DNA from: Schaalia sp. HMT-172
Lineage (GTDB): Bacteria; Actinomycetota; Actinomycetes; Actinomycetales; Actinomycetaceae
Length of the DNA: 64,000 bases
Assembly: GCF_030644365.1 (NCBI RefSeq)
Contig: NZ_CP130058.1
Location: 1,612,001-1,676,000 of the forward strand
Direction: 5' to 3'
In this document: positions 36,278-47,523 of the stretch, in pieces
Position numbering within the stretch: the first letter of the stretch is position 1
Layout: the number at the start of each line of letters is the position of its first letter
Notes under the pieces: generated by a model
Database searches by the model: none
The model's input: the letters and a program-made list of their open reading frames with translations, nothing else
What the model was told of the DNA's origin: nothing
Program-made: the position numbers and the translations under genes

Positions 36278-36769
36278 GTCGCGCGCGCTCACGCCAGAGA
36301 AGTCGAGCACGTCACGCAACAGAGTCAGGGCAGCGTCGATAGCTCCCGCCCGCACCTGGGCGCGATCCCCCTCCAGGTGGAGGAGGCGGTGCTCCACCCC
36401 CGCCGGATGCGCGCACGCGATGTGCACGGTTCCCGCCGGGAAACCGTCGGCGGGTCCGGGGCCTGCCACCCCCGTCGTCGACAAGCCAATCGAGGCCCCA
36501 AACAGCGAACGCACCCCCACAGCCATCTGGCGGGCCACCTGCTCGTCGACCGGCCCTGTGAGTGTCAGCCGACTCTCCGACACGCCCAGCACCGAGGCCT
36601 TCGTGTCGACCGCGTATGTACACACGCCACCGCGCACGACGTGAGATGCTCCGGGAACATCGACGAGGCGAGCGACGAGGCCACCGCCCGTCAAAGACTC
36701 CGCCGTCGCGATCGACAGCCCGCGTCGCGTGAGATCAGCAATTAGCTGCGCGACCTGCTCGTCACCCAT
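36275..36769 (-). CDS. cinA: CinA C-terminal-type nicotinamide-nucleotide amidase
   Basis: 164-residue protein equal to the C-terminal amidohydrolase domain of CinA (PncC), which deamidates NMN in pyridine nucleotide recycling. Motifs: [34 protein letters not shown] and [17 protein letters not shown]. The N-terminal COG1058 domain of full-length CinA is absent. ATG 36769 lies 6 bp after the recX stop, so it is coupled to recX. The cinA-recA link is an old, widespread association with DNA uptake, but no competence genes are visible here. Confidence 0.9.
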   Translation of the reverse strand: MGDEQVAQLIADLTRRGLSIATAESLTGGGLVARLVDVPGASHVVRGGVCTYAVDTKASVLGVSESRLTLTGPVDEQVARQMAVGVRSLFGASIGLSTTGVAGPGPADGFPAGTVHIACAHPAGVEHRLLHLEGDRAQVRAGAIDAALTLLRDVLDFSGVSARD

Positions 36770-36774
36770 GACGC

Positions 36775-37401
36775 TTACAGTCCCCACTGCCACTCCTCCT
36801 GCGCATGATCGCCCTCGTCGCCCCACTCGTCGAGGGCCTCGCGCACGACCGCGGACGCCACGGACGGGGAGTACCCCTTGCGCGCGAGCATGGAGCTCAA
36901 TCGACGGTAGGCCGTGTCACGGGGGACGCCCGCCAGGGCGCGCCGCTTGCGCTCGACGAGCTGCGCGGCGCGCTCAACCTCATCCTCCCGATCGATCTGC
37001 GACAGCGCGCACTCGATCGTGGAAGCGTCCAGGCCTTTGCGCACGAGTAGCTCACGCAGCGCGCGCACGGAAGCGCCGCTGCCCGCAAAACGCGCGCGCA
37101 CCAGCGCATCCGCGTAGGCCTGATCGTCGACCAGGCCCACCGCCTCGAGACGGTCCACGACCTCACAGGCCAGCTGCGCGCTGAAGCCTCGCCCCTCGAT
37201 GGCGCCGGTAAGCTCGGCGCGCGAGCAGGCACGCGCGTCCAGCTTGCGCAGCGCCACCTCCCTGGCAGCCTCGATGGCCTCGGTGCCCGTCAGGGCGGCG
37301 TTGCGCTCACGAGCCCGCGCGAGCCGCTCGCCCGGGGAGGAACGACGGCGCCGCTCCTCCCCCAGCTCCGGATGCTCGTCGGGATCCGCGTATCGGACCA
37401 C
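36775..37401 (-). CDS. recX: RecA regulator RecX
   Basis: Small helical protein that limits RecA filament growth. The 208 residues carry the RecX repeats: ALRKLDARACSRAELTGAIE, VDRLEAVGLVDDQAYADALV, and YRRLSSMLARKGYSPSVAS, after a charged N-terminus. Starts with GTG 37401, 3 bp after the recA stop, as in most actinobacteria. Confidence 0.95.
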   Translation of the reverse strand: MVRYADPDEHPELGEERRRRSSPGERLARARERNAALTGTEAIEAAREVALRKLDARACSRAELTGAIEGRGFSAQLACEVVDRLEAVGLVDDQAYADALVRARFAGSGASVRALRELLVRKGLDASTIECALSQIDREDEVERAAQLVERKRRALAGVPRDTAYRRLSSMLARKGYSPSVASAVVREALDEWGDEGDHAQEEWQWGL

Positions 37402-37404
37402 GAC

Positions 37405-38496
<1,092 letters not shown>

Positions 38497-38656
38497 GGTG
38501 ATCCTTTCGTCTGCGGCCTCTCCGGCCTGCGAGTGTCCTGGCCTGGATGACGCCCCTCTCCGAGGCGCCATGACGAGTATGCGACCGGCCATCGTCATCT
38601 GCGTCCCGCGCGCACCCTCCCTGTGGACGACACGCGCGAAGCCTTCGTCGCCCATC

Positions 38657-38680
38657 AGCTTAGATGGAACAGATGTTCGA
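38657..38680 (-). promoter_or_regulatory. recA promoter with LexA box
   Basis: On the minus strand TCGAACATCTGTTCCA (38665-38680) matches the SOS consensus except near one end, and 2 bp later comes a TAAGCT -10 box (38657-38662). LexA bound here would cover the promoter spacer. The start would leave a leader of about 155 bases before recA. Confidence 0.82.
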
Positions 38681-38774
38681 TATCGTGGCGACACGCCGAG
38701 GTCCGACGCCAACATGGTTGAAGCACGCCCGCGCGCACCACAGCACGTTCAGTGGGAGCCAGACACAAACGCGC

Positions 38775-38999
38775 TCAGCGCCCTCGCTCGCGAGGATCGA
38801 TACGGTGAATCCACCGCGCATCCTCGCGCCCGGTTTCTTCACAGAGCCGCGCCCAGACCTCGTCCGGATTCACCCCGGCAGCCAGCGCGTCGTGAGCGGT
38901 AGCCCCCAGCGACGCCAGATACAGGTCGGACACATAGGAGCGGCCGAGGGCCGACCCGAAGGTCGCCTCGACCGCCTCGTAAAACTCGGAATGCTTCAC
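38775..38999 (-). CDS. DUF3046 family small protein
   Basis: 74-residue actinobacterial protein of unknown function, always found near recA. The pattern MKHSEFYEAVEATFGSALGR...SYVSDLYLASLG...ALAAGVNPDEVWARLCE is typical. It starts with GTG three bases after the clgR stop and probably relies on coupling. Confidence 0.87.
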   Translation of the reverse strand: MKHSEFYEAVEATFGSALGRSYVSDLYLASLGATAHDALAAGVNPDEVWARLCEETGREDARWIHRIDPRERGR

Positions 39000-39002
39000 G
39001 CG

Positions 39003-39317
39003 TCAGGAGATCAGCGTGACGGGCACGAGCTCGTCGGGCACCGCGTCGGGAATAACAGCACCGTCAATGATCGCCATACGCTCAGAAACCTCGCGCAGCA
39101 CGAACCACAGCGGGACGCGCAGAGCGGAGGTGATCGCTTCGAGAAGCTCGGAGGAAGCTTCCTTCTGGCCGCGCTCCACTTCGGAGAGGTAGCCGAGGGA
39201 GACCTGCGCCTCGGAGGAGACTTCGCGCAGGGTTCGACCCTGGCGCTGGCGAATGCCGCGCAGGACATCGCCGAGTTCGCTGCGCAGCAGCGGGGTTTCG
39301 CTCAGTGTCTTTTCCAT
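39003..39317 (-). CDS. clgR: HTH regulator ClgR-like
   Basis: XRE-type helix-turn-helix protein resembling actinobacterial ClgR, activator of clp protease genes and unstable itself. From ATG 39317 it has 104 residues: [21 protein letters not shown], then [20 protein letters not shown] (the recognition helix region characteristic of ClgR) and [17 protein letters not shown]. Upstream in-frame starts are outside the conserved part. A TACAGT box 6 bp before the ATG suggests leaderless transcription. The ClgR-specific call rests on motif and locus. Confidence 0.85.
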   Translation of the reverse strand: MEKTLSETPLLRSELGDVLRGIRQRQGRTLREVSSEAQVSLGYLSEVERGQKEASSELLEAITSALRVPLWFVLREVSERMAIIDGAVIPDAVPDELVPVTLIS

Positions 39318-39323
39318 ATCGCT

Positions 39324-39329
39324 ACTGTA
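39324..39329 (-). promoter_or_regulatory. -10 box TACAGT for clgR, leaderless arrangement
   Basis: TACAGT on the minus strand, 6 bp (AGCGAT), then ATG 39317; no Shine-Dalgarno sequence. Confidence 0.5.
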
Positions 39330-39487
39330 GCCGTTCTTGATCAGTGGACGCATCGAAAGTTCGCGCATCGGACCGGTGTGACCAGGCGAGCGCACGCCCG
39401 GAGTTGTTTGCATACCCATTCAACGAGCCCACAACAGGGACTATTCCAACGGACGCTAAATTCGCGTATGGGTTGCGTCACCCAGAC

Positions 39488-40186
39488 TCAAGCCTGAACG
39501 TGCTGACCCGCGAGAGGCGTACCCGACGAAGAAGAATCATCGCGCTCATCCTCATCGCTGCTGCCGACCGGAGTCCCGCGCATGAGGCGCACACCCTCGA
39601 CGATGTAGCCGACGCCGGAGTAGACCGTCAGCGCCAGGGCGACGCCCGCGAGCGCCTGGCCCAAGCGAATCATGAGAACAACCCACCACTGGTGGCTCGG
39701 CTCCATCGCAAAGAAATGCTCCCACGGGATGAGCAGGGTGCCCAGCGCCATGATCTGCATGAAGGTCTTGAGCTTGCCGGCATTGTTCGCGGAGACGACG
39801 ACGCCGCGACGCAGGAAGAATCCGCGCATCGCGGTGATACCCAGCTCACGCACGGCAATCAGGGCCGTCACCCACCAGGGCAGGTAGCCCAGCCACGACA
39901 GGACCGCGAAGCCGCACAACGTCAGCGCCTTGTCCGCGATCGGGTCGACGATACGCCCAAAGTCGGTGATCTGGTTCCACGAGCGCGCGAGCTGACCGTC
40001 AAAACGATCCGTGATCGCCGCGACCGCAAACACGATGAAGGCCGCCCAGCGGGGGGCCCACGCATTCTGCAGGGCAAGAATGACGAAGATGGGCACCAGC
40101 ACCAGACGCGCCATGGTCAGCGCGTTCGGCAGGTTCACAACGGGGATTTTGCTGTCCCGTTGCACGCGCGACACGTTATCTGTCAT
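39488..40186 (-). CDS. pgsA: CDP-diacylglycerol--glycerol-3-phosphate phosphatidyltransferase PgsA
   Basis: Membrane enzyme that makes phosphatidylglycerol phosphate. The CDP-alcohol phosphotransferase signature DRFDGQLARSW...GRIVDPIADK (DGxxAR...GxxxDxxxD) is complete. Several membrane helices follow the N-terminal NLPNALTMARLVLVPIFVI. The 232-residue protein ends in a Ser/Asp/Glu-rich tail. It begins 16 bp after the ftsK stop, the usual actinobacterial order. Confidence 0.94.
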   Translation of the reverse strand: MTDNVSRVQRDSKIPVVNLPNALTMARLVLVPIFVILALQNAWAPRWAAFIVFAVAAITDRFDGQLARSWNQITDFGRIVDPIADKALTLCGFAVLSWLGYLPWWVTALIAVRELGITAMRGFFLRRGVVVSANNAGKLKTFMQIMALGTLLIPWEHFFAMEPSHQWWVVLMIRLGQALAGVALALTVYSGVGYIVEGVRLMRGTPVGSSDEDERDDSSSSGTPLAGQHVQA

Positions 40187-40202
40187 GGCTGGTCCCTCTC
40201 TC

Positions 40203-43082
40203 TCAGCGGCCGGTCAGCTGCCAAGCGTCCTCGTCTTCTTCCGGCTCTTCGTCCACCCAGTCGGGCGAGGAGCCACCAAAGTTATGTCCAGAGTACGGGT
40301 CCACCCCGGCCTCGCGCGAATCGCCCGCGTGTCCCGTTCCCGATTCGTAACCGGAGGTGGGCGCAGGGCCCCCCTGAGCCGAGGCTTGCTGACCCGCCGC
40401 GCCGCTTGCGAACTCGCCGGTGGCGGGGCTGGGCACCCCCACGGGGGCGGGAGACGAGGGGGCGCCGGTGGCTGCCGGGGAAGGGGCGCCCACCTCGGGC
40501 TCGGAGATGCCCGCGGACTCCCCGCGCAGCATCGCGAGGACTTCTGGCAGTTGCTCGGGGGTGACGAGGACCTGACGGGCCTTAGAGCCTTCGGAGGGGC
40601 CGACGATGTCGCGCGACTCGAGGAGGTCCATGAGGCGCCCGGCGCGAGCAAAGCCGACGCGCAGCTTGCGCTGGAGCATGGAGGTGGAGCCAAGCTGGGT
40701 GGACACGACGAGCTCGGCGGCCTGCAGCAGGTCTTCGAGGTCGTCTCCGATGTCTTCGGCGACCTTGGCTTCCTTCTTGTCGGGCACGACGTCGTCGCGG
40801 TAGTGCGTCTCCATCTGGCTCTTGACGTGCGCGACAACCTGGTGGATCTCGGATTCGGAGACCCACGCTCCCTGCACGCGCATGGGCTTGGAGGCGCCGG
40901 CGGGCAGGTAGAGGGCGTCGCCCTGGCCGATGAGCTTTTCGGCGCCGGGCTGGTCAAGGATCGTACGCGAGTCGGTGAGCGACGAGGTCGCAAACGCCAG
41001 GCGCGAGGGAATGTTGGCCTTGATGAGGCCGGTGACGACGTCGACCGAGGGGCGCTGAGTGGCCAGCACCAGGTGGATGCCGGCGGCGCGCGCGAGCTGC
41101 GTAATGCGCTGAATGGAGGCTTCCACGTCGCGCGGCGCGACCATCATGAGGTCGGCGAGCTCGTCGACGACCACGAGCAGATACGGGTAGGGGTGCAGGG
41201 TGCGCTGCAGGCCTGGCTTGGCCTGCAGCTGCCCGGAGGCGACCGCCTTGTTGAAGTCGTCAATGTGCTTGAAGCCGTAGTCCGACAGGTCGTCGTAGCG
41301 CGCGTCCATCTCTTTGACGACCCATTCGAGGGCCTCGGCGGCCTTCTTAGCATCGGTGATGATGGGCGAGATGAGGTGCGGGATGCCCTCGTAGATCGTG
41401 AGCTCCACGCGCTTGGGGTCAACCAGGATCATGCGCACCTGCTGGGGCGTGGCACGCATCATGATCGAGGTGATCATGGAGTTGACAAAGGAAGACTTAC
41501 CCGAACCCGTCTGGCCGGCCACGAGCATGTGCGGGGTCTTGGCCAAGTTGGTGACCACGTAGCCGCCCTCGACGTCCTTGCCGACGCCGACGACGAGCGG
41601 GTGCTGGTTGCGGCGGGCAGCCGCGGAACGCAGGACGTCGCCGAGGGCCACGTTTTCGCGGTCGGCGTTGGGGATCTCGATGCCGATGGCGCTCTTGCCG
41701 GGGATCGGCGCGAGGATACGCACGTCTGCGGAAGCCACCGCGTAGGCGATATTCTTCGACAGGTTGGTGAGCTTGTCGACCTTGACGCCCGCGCCGAGGA
41801 CAACCTCGTAGCGGGTGACCGTCGGGCCGCGCGAAAACCCGGTGACGCGTGCGTCGACGTTGAAGTCGGCGAAGACCTGGCCCAGGGCCGCGACGACCTG
41901 GTCGTTGACTGCCGAGCGCGTCATGTGCGGGGGCCCAGAGACAAGGAGGTCCTCCGACGGCAGCGTGTAGCTGATCGAGTCGTCGAGGTTGGGCTGGAAG
42001 GCGCCTTCGGGCTCGTCGGTGATCGGCGGGGGCGCAGGTTCTTCCTCGGGCTCGGGCACGTGCGCGGGTACCTGCTCGGGCTGCGGGGCCACGGCGGGAC
42101 GCATCTGGGTGAGCATCTCGGTGGGCGCGTCGGGCGTCGCGGGACGAGGCCGGGGCGCGGGGGACGGGTCGGGCGCGGCCACCGGCACGGGGCCGGACTG
42201 CAGCAGGCGCGTCTGGCCGACGGCTTGCGTGTCGGCGGCCTGGCGGAAGGACTCGTCCCCGTCGTATTCGTCGAGGAAGGCGTCGTCGCCGGCGGCCAGA
42301 TCCTTGCGGCCTTTGCGGCGCGCCTCCTTGGCGGGGTCAGGGTCCGCCTGCGCCTCCGGGGCGTCGCCGTGCGCTCGCTCCCCGCTCAGGCGCGCGGCGA
42401 GGTCACGCAGGCGCGCCGGAACGTCGGCGACGGCGGTGCGGGTGGCCAGCAGGATGGAGTAGGCCAGGAGCAGGACGAGCAGGGCACCCGCACCCCACCC
42501 GGACAGGAGGAGGGCGAGGGGGCGGGCGATGAACCAGCCGAGCAGGCCGCCTGCCGCGTCGAGCCCGGGATCGTCCCCCATCCCGGGGTTACCGCGCGAA
42601 ATGTGGACGAGGCCGGTCAGGGCCATCGTGATGCCGATGCCGCCTGCCACGTGGTGGGGCAGGGCGGAGCGCCCCGAGCGAGCCGAGACGAGTTCGCCGG
42701 CCAGGGCGATGAGGAGGAGGGGCAGGACGACGGAGAAGATACCGACGAGTCCCGCGGAGGCAGCGTGGATGGCGTCCCCGGCCTCGCCGGAAATCTGGAA
42801 CCACTCGCGCAGGGCGATAACGATCGATGCGGCGACAGCGACGAAGGCCGCGGCGTCGCGCTTGACCTGAGGATCCGTGGCTTTCCAGGCGCGCGCGGCG
42901 CCGACGCCCGCGCGCGCGACGGCCGCGAAGAAACGAGCCAGGAAGCCGGGCTGGGCGGGCTCGGGAGCACCCGACGCGCGTGAGGACGAGCCCTTGGGGG
43001 CGCCGGCCTGAGAGGCGCCGGCCTTGGTGCGCGGGCGCGCGGGGGCTTTACCGGAGGAGGAGCGTGGAGACGATTGTGCCAT
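40203..43082 (-). CDS. ftsK: DNA translocase FtsK
   Basis: Septal DNA pump that clears the chromosome from the closing septum. From ATG 43082 (GTGGAG site) it has 959 residues: a Lys/Ala/Pro-rich N-terminus, four membrane helices (for example [17 protein letters not shown]), a Pro/Ala/Glu linker, the motor with Walker [15 protein letters not shown] near 520 and the DELADLM Walker B, and a winged-helix gamma domain near the C-terminus ([20 protein letters not shown]). A further 150-residue Ser/Gly/Pro tail follows the gamma domain, which is unusual. The longer frame upstream of 43082 is antisense-like shadow in pfkB. Confidence 0.96.
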   Translation of the reverse strand: MAQSSPRSSSGKAPARPRTKAGASQAGAPKGSSSRASGAPEPAQPGFLARFFAAVARAGVGAARAWKATDPQVKRDAAAFVAVAASIVIALREWFQISGEAGDAIHAASAGLVGIFSVVLPLLLIALAGELVSARSGRSALPHHVAGGIGITMALTGLVHISRGNPGMGDDPGLDAAGGLLGWFIARPLALLLSGWGAGALLVLLLAYSILLATRTAVADVPARLRDLAARLSGERAHGDAPEAQADPDPAKEARRKGRKDLAAGDDAFLDEYDGDESFRQAADTQAVGQTRLLQSGPVPVAAPDPSPAPRPRPATPDAPTEMLTQMRPAVAPQPEQVPAHVPEPEEEPAPPPITDEPEGAFQPNLDDSISYTLPSEDLLVSGPPHMTRSAVNDQVVAALGQVFADFNVDARVTGFSRGPTVTRYEVVLGAGVKVDKLTNLSKNIAYAVASADVRILAPIPGKSAIGIEIPNADRENVALGDVLRSAAARRNQHPLVVGVGKDVEGGYVVTNLAKTPHMLVAGQTGSGKSSFVNSMITSIMMRATPQQVRMILVDPKRVELTIYEGIPHLISPIITDAKKAAEALEWVVKEMDARYDDLSDYGFKHIDDFNKAVASGQLQAKPGLQRTLHPYPYLLVVVDELADLMMVAPRDVEASIQRITQLARAAGIHLVLATQRPSVDVVTGLIKANIPSRLAFATSSLTDSRTILDQPGAEKLIGQGDALYLPAGASKPMRVQGAWVSESEIHQVVAHVKSQMETHYRDDVVPDKKEAKVAEDIGDDLEDLLQAAELVVSTQLGSTSMLQRKLRVGFARAGRLMDLLESRDIVGPSEGSKARQVLVTPEQLPEVLAMLRGESAGISEPEVGAPSPAATGAPSSPAPVGVPSPATGEFASGAAGQQASAQGGPAPTSGYESGTGHAGDSREAGVDPYSGHNFGGSSPDWVDEEPEEDEDAWQLTGR

Positions 43083-43138
43083 GATTGCTCCACGATATCG
43101 TCCGCTCCCCTCCCGGGCAGGAGGCGCGCCGCGCGGGC

Positions 43139-44086
43139 TCAGTGCAAGATATTCGTAACAACGCCGGTTTCGAGCACGTTTTCCACCTGGGCTCGGGTGG
43201 GCACGGGCAGCGCGGACTCGTGGGAGACGGCCAGGGCGGCTCCCGCATTCGCCATGAGGCAGGCGGTCTCCAGGTCGTAGCCCAAAAGGATGCCTGCGCA
43301 CATCTCCGCGATGTGGGTGTCCCCCACGCCCGCGGTGTCGGCGGTGCGCACGTCGAAGGCAGGAATGGGGATGACGGGGCCATCCGCGCTGGTCTGGAGC
43401 TCGCAGCCCTGTTCGCCCGAGCGGCGCACGGTGGCCGCGTCGGGACGCAGGTAGGAGCGGATCGTGGAGCCGTGACGGTTCGCGTCGAGGATGTCGGCCA
43501 GGGCGAAGGATTCCCAGCTGTTCATCGTAACGACATCGGCGCGCGGGAAGATTGTCTCCCAGGCCTCGACGGGCACCTGGGCGACCGCAGGCGACACGGA
43601 GACAACCAGCGTGACGAAGGGCGGTAGGGCGGCCGCCCACTCGCTCAGCTCGACGGCCGCGTGCGCGTTCGTCATGTCGGAGGCGGCCACGTGGACCACG
43701 TCCCCCTCGCACAGCTCGATGAGCTCGAGGGCGGAACGCGAGGGCTCGGACTCGACCCCGGCGGTGACGACCGATCGCATCGTCCCGTCCTCGTCGATCA
43801 GCTGAATGACGACGCCGATGTCACCGACCAGTTCGGGGGTCAGGACCTCGACGCCGGCCTCGACGAGCTGCTGGCGCACAGCAAAGGAGTTTGGGCCCGT
43901 GCCCAGGGGCGATGCGGCCGCGGCTGGAACGCCCATGGCAGCCGCCGCACACAGGGTCGTAAAACCGCCGCCGGGCCGCGAGCTGGCGGCGTCGGCGTGC
44001 ACGGAGCCCCCGCGATCCGGCATGTACGCGATGTGCATCGGCAGCACCAGAGCAACAGAGTGCGTCGAAATGAAACGACCCGACAC
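43139..44086 (-). CDS. PfkB-family carbohydrate kinase
   Basis: Ribokinase-like sugar kinase of 315 residues. The N-terminal glycine motif [16 protein letters not shown] and the C-terminal PfkB signature [16 protein letters not shown], with the catalytic Asp in GVGD (usually GAGD), are present. [11 protein letters not shown]-like strand [14 protein letters not shown] matches the family lid. Starts with GTG 44086 after GGGAAGGAAAGTCC. It stands alone between ftsK and RNase J. Substrate is unknown. Confidence 0.85.
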   Translation of the reverse strand: MSGRFISTHSVALVLPMHIAYMPDRGGSVHADAASSRPGGGFTTLCAAAAMGVPAAAASPLGTGPNSFAVRQQLVEAGVEVLTPELVGDIGVVIQLIDEDGTMRSVVTAGVESEPSRSALELIELCEGDVVHVAASDMTNAHAAVELSEWAAALPPFVTLVVSVSPAVAQVPVEAWETIFPRADVVTMNSWESFALADILDANRHGSTIRSYLRPDAATVRRSGEQGCELQTSADGPVIPIPAFDVRTADTAGVGDTHIAEMCAGILLGYDLETACLMANAGAALAVSHESALPVPTRAQVENVLETGVVTNILH

Positions 44087-44104
44087 GGACTTTCCTTCCC
44101 TGTT

Positions 44105-44139
44105 ATCCGCGCTCCCCCGAGGGCAGCCACGGCCTCGTC
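44105..44139 (-). repeat. GACGAGGCCG-cored element, minus orientation
   Basis: GACGAGGCCGTGGCTGCCCT lies on the minus strand between the RNase J stop and the pfkB start, related to copies at 45946 and 62507. Confidence 0.3.
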
Positions 44140-44151
44140 AATGGCGGCGAG

Positions 44152-45843
44152 CTACTGCTCGGTGACCACCGGAACGATCATAGGACGGCGACGCAGGCGC
44201 CGCGCAACCCAGCGCCCCATGACGCGGCGCATCGCCTGCTGCAGAACGTAGGGGTCCTGGCCGCCGGGAGCCGCCGCATCCTTCAGGGCCTTAGCGACGT
44301 CGGGCAGGATCTCCTCGAACACCGAATCGTCCTCGGCCATGCCGATCGCGCGGATCTCCGGCCCGGCCAGCACCATGCCGGAGTCGTGCTCGACGACCGC
44401 GAAGATGGAGATGAAACCCTCCGACCCCAGGGTGCGGCGCGTCGCCAGCTCGTCCTCGGAAATCTCGCCGATCGAACGACCATCGACGTACACGTACTCG
44501 CAGGGCACGACGCCCGACACACGCGCGACGCCATCCTTGAGGTCGACGGTCACGCCATCCTCGGCCAGGACAACGTTCTGCGGGTCGATGCCGGTCTTAA
44601 CGGCCAGCTGCCCGTTGCCCACCAGGTGACGCACCTCGCCGTGGATCGGCATGACATTCTTGGGCTGAACGATGTTGTAGCAGTAGATGAGCTCGCCGGC
44701 GCTCGCATGGCCGGATACGTGCACCTTCGCGTTCTCCTTCGACACGACGCGCGCACCCAGGCGGGTCAAGTCGTTGATGACGCGATACACGGAGTTTTCG
44801 TTGCCGGGGATCAGTGAGGAAGCCAGGACCACCATGTCACCCGGCTCAATTCGAACCGAGCGGTGCGAGCCGACCGACATGCGCGACAGGGCCGCCATCG
44901 GCTCGCCCTGCGAACCGGTCGCCATGTAGACGCGCTGGGAGGGCGCCAGCTCGCCGATGTCCTTCAGATCCACGATGACGCCCTCGGGAATCGACAGGTA
45001 CCCCTTCTCCTCCGCGATGCGCATGTTGCGCTCCATGGAGCGGCCCACGAAGGCGACGCGGCGCCCGTGGTGGGCGGCGGCGTTGATGACCTGCTGGACG
45101 CGGTGCACATGGGAGGCGAACGACGCAACGATGATCTGGCCGGTCGCCTCGCCGAACACCTGATCCAGGACCGGGCCGATCTCGCGCTCAGGCGTGATGA
45201 ATCCGGGCACCAGCGCATTCGTGGAGTCCACCATGAACAGGTCGACGCCCTCCTCGCCCATGCGAGCAAAAGCCCGCAGGTCGGTGAGGCGACGATCCAG
45301 GGGCAGCTGGTCCATCTTAAAGTCGCCCGTGATGAGCACCTTGCCGGCCTGCGTGCGTACGAAGACCGCGAGCGCGTCGGGGATCGAGTGGGTGACGGAG
45401 ACGAACTCGAGGTCGAAGGGGCCGACGGTGAGGCGGTCGCCCTCGGCGACGACGTTCAGGCCGGGGTCCGCGAGGCGATGCTCGCGCAGCTTGGGGGCGA
45501 CGAAGGCCAGGGTCAGGTCGGAACCGTACACCGGGATGTCGCCGCGCAGCTTGAGCAGGTAGGGGACGGCACCGATGTGGTCCTCGTGACCGTGGGTGAG
45601 CACCAGGCCCACGACGTCGTCCATGCGCTCCTCGATCCAGGAGAAATCGGGGAGGATCAGGTCAACGCCTGGTTGGCTTTCCTCGGGGAAGAGGACGCCG
45701 CAGTCCACGACCAGGAGTTTGCCCCGGTATTCCAGGACGTTCATGTTGCGGCCGACCTCGCCGAGGCCTCCCAGCGGGATCACTCGCAGGGCGCCGTCTT
45801 CGAGGGGCGCGGGTTCGCTGAGATTCTCGTACAAAGACTTCAT
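44152..45843 (-). CDS. rnj: Ribonuclease J
   Basis: Metallo-beta-lactamase/beta-CASP ribonuclease with endo- and 5'-exonuclease activity, central to mRNA decay and rRNA maturation. The zinc motif HGHEDH is at residues 84-89; SMERNMRIAEEKGYL and VHVSGHASAGEL (beta-CASP motifs) and GEVRHLVGNGQLA follow. The 563 residues match the family. ATG 45843 has no strong upstream ribosome site (the minus-strand leader reads ACTGGCACT). It follows dapA, a common pairing in actinobacteria. Confidence 0.96.
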   Translation of the reverse strand: MKSLYENLSEPAPLEDGALRVIPLGGLGEVGRNMNVLEYRGKLLVVDCGVLFPEESQPGVDLILPDFSWIEERMDDVVGLVLTHGHEDHIGAVPYLLKLRGDIPVYGSDLTLAFVAPKLREHRLADPGLNVVAEGDRLTVGPFDLEFVSVTHSIPDALAVFVRTQAGKVLITGDFKMDQLPLDRRLTDLRAFARMGEEGVDLFMVDSTNALVPGFITPEREIGPVLDQVFGEATGQIIVASFASHVHRVQQVINAAAHHGRRVAFVGRSMERNMRIAEEKGYLSIPEGVIVDLKDIGELAPSQRVYMATGSQGEPMAALSRMSVGSHRSVRIEPGDMVVLASSLIPGNENSVYRVINDLTRLGARVVSKENAKVHVSGHASAGELIYCYNIVQPKNVMPIHGEVRHLVGNGQLAVKTGIDPQNVVLAEDGVTVDLKDGVARVSGVVPCEYVYVDGRSIGEISEDELATRRTLGSEGFISIFAVVEHDSGMVLAGPEIRAIGMAEDDSVFEEILPDVAKALKDAAAPGGQDPYVLQQAMRRVMGRWVARRLRRRPMIVPVVTEQ

Positions 45844-45945
45844 AGTGCCAGTCTGCCACGTCAGAGTGCTTTTGCCCGCATCGGGGGCTCTCCCTGTCGG
45901 GTCGGCCCCCTCACACTTGGGGCGAGGGGGCCGAGGAGTCTCGTC

Positions 45946-45975
45946 AACGAGGCCGTGGCCGGGCCGCGTCGCAGG
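45946..45975 (+). repeat. AACGAGGCCG-cored element
   Basis: AACGAGGCCGTGGCCGGGCC, followed by GCGTCGC, lies between dapA and RNase J; compare 31265 and 62507. Confidence 0.35.
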
Positions 45976-45991
45976 GCGGGGACGGGCGGCG

Positions 45992-46888
45992 CTAGAGGAG
46001 CCCGGCGACGCACAGGGCGCGGCGCAGCTCGGAGACCTCGTCGTCGCTGATGCCGACCATGGGCAGGCGCACGGCCGGGGTGTCGATGACGCCCTGAAGC
46101 CACAGGGCGTACTTGGCCATGACGGCGCCCTGCCCGCCGCCCATAATGGCGTGGACGAGGGGGCGCAGGGAGTAGGACAGCTCGCGGGCCTCCCACACTT
46201 GGTCGGTGTCGAGCAGCTCGATCATGCGGCGGTAGTGGGCGGAGGCCACGTGCGTGACGACGGAGATGAAGCCGGAGGCGCCGCCCGTCATCCACGCGAA
46301 GTTCAGGCCGTCGTCGCCGGAATAGTACTCCAGGCCGGTCCGGTGCATGCGCTCCACGCCGGTCTCGACGTCGCCGGTGGCGTCCTTGACGCCGAGGATG
46401 CGCGGGTGTTGGGCGAGGATGTCGAGGGTCGAGTCGGAGAAGGCGATGCCCGTGCGGCCCGGGATGTCGTAGAGCATGACGGGCAGGTCGGTCGCATCCG
46501 TGACGGCTCGCACGTGGGCGCGCAGGCCCTCCTGGGAGGGGCGGTTGTAGTACGGGGAGACGATCAGCAGACCGTCCGCGCCGTGCTCCTGAGCGCCCTC
46601 GCCGATGCGCACCGCGTGCGCAGTGTCGTTCGAGCAGGCGCCGCACAGGATGAACGCGCGATCCCCCACAGCCTCGCGCACGGCGTCCGTCAGGTCGTTC
46701 TTTTCGGGCTGGTGAGTCGTGGGTGACTCTCCCGTCGTGCCTGACAGGAGGATCGTGTCGCAGCCTTCGTCGACCAGCTTAGTCGCGAGGCGCTGCGCGG
46801 AGACCAGGTCAATGTCGCCGGAGGCCGTCATGGGGGTGACCATCGCGGCGGCCAGGGAGCCGAAGCGGCGCGGAGGAATATTCGTCAT
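45992..46888 (-). CDS. dapA: 4-hydroxy-tetrahydrodipicolinate synthase DapA
   Basis: Condenses pyruvate with aspartate semialdehyde at the branch to diaminopimelate and lysine. The 298 residues show LLSGTTGESPTTHQPEK, MLYDIPGRTGIAF with the catalytic Tyr, and ILGVKDATGDV with the Schiff-base Lys. It is in one run with a GNAT gene and dapB. Confidence 0.96.
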   Translation of the reverse strand: MTNIPPRRFGSLAAAMVTPMTASGDIDLVSAQRLATKLVDEGCDTILLSGTTGESPTTHQPEKNDLTDAVREAVGDRAFILCGACSNDTAHAVRIGEGAQEHGADGLLIVSPYYNRPSQEGLRAHVRAVTDATDLPVMLYDIPGRTGIAFSDSTLDILAQHPRILGVKDATGDVETGVERMHRTGLEYYSGDDGLNFAWMTGGASGFISVVTHVASAHYRRMIELLDTDQVWEARELSYSLRPLVHAIMGGGQGAVMAKYALWLQGVIDTPAVRLPMVGISDDEVSELRRALCVAGLL

Positions 46889-46989
46889 ATCCCCATCTTA
46901 CGCACCCCGGGCTACCTGGGCCTCCCCCCGCCAGTTCCCGGGCATCCACGATGCGTCAGGCGCACCACCGCGCGCTCCCCCGTGGGCCC

Positions 46990-47523
46990 TTAGTCGCGCT
47001 GCGCCCACCACATGTGCTGGGTCTGGCCGCCGATCGCGCGAACCGCCCCCGAGGGGGCGAATCCAGCGGAGGAATAGAAGCGTTGGCGCTCCTCGTCATC
47101 CGCGCCGACCCACACGCGCAGCTGCCCGCTCGTCAGGTCGGCGATGGCCGCCAGGAGGCGCGAGGCGTGTCCGGCGCGCCGAAAGTCCGGGTCCACGACG
47201 AGCTCGTAGACCTGCGTGGCCTGTCCCCCATCCGTCTCACCCGGCTCCGATTCGGCGGAGCCCGCCCCAGCCTCGTCGGGCCCGGCCAGGGCAAATCCGA
47301 CGATCGTGTTGGCGTGCAGCGCGATCAGGGCCGCGCTGCCGGCGGGACGGGGTTCAGTCAAGGCCCCCTCCCACCGGCGAGAGAGCATGTCCTCGGTGAT
47401 GCCCTGGGCCTCAAGCGCGTCCCCTCCCATGAGGACGCGCCAGGCGCTCAGCTGCAGGCGCGCGATGGCGCCTTCGTCGCCACGCTGAGCGGGCCTCACT
47501 GATCGGTCGGGGGATGCGCTCAC
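46990..47523 (-). CDS. GNAT-family N-acetyltransferase
   Basis: 177-residue acetyltransferase with the GNAT core: LHANTIVGFALAG, VYELVVDPDFRRAGHASRLL (acetyl-CoA motif A, RRAGHA) and WVGADDEERQRFYSSAGFAPSG. It starts with GTG 47523 overlapping the dapB stop by 4 bp. An insertion rich in Glu, Ser and Gly (PDEAGAGSAESEPGE) interrupts the usual hairpin between two core strands. Substrate unknown; operon position hints at amino-acid or cell-wall metabolism only. Confidence 0.85.
   Translation of the reverse strand: MSASPDRSVRPAQRGDEGAIARLQLSAWRVLMGGDALEAQGITEDMLSRRWEGALTEPRPAGSAALIALHANTIVGFALAGPDEAGAGSAESEPGETDGGQATQVYELVVDPDFRRAGHASRLLAAIADLTSGQLRVWVGADDEERQRFYSSAGFAPSGAVRAIGGQTQHMWWAQRD

Noticed and set aside
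40011-42983. Long plus-strand open frame opposite ftsK
   Set aside because: Antisense shadow; the minus strand encodes complete FtsK motifs over the same bases.
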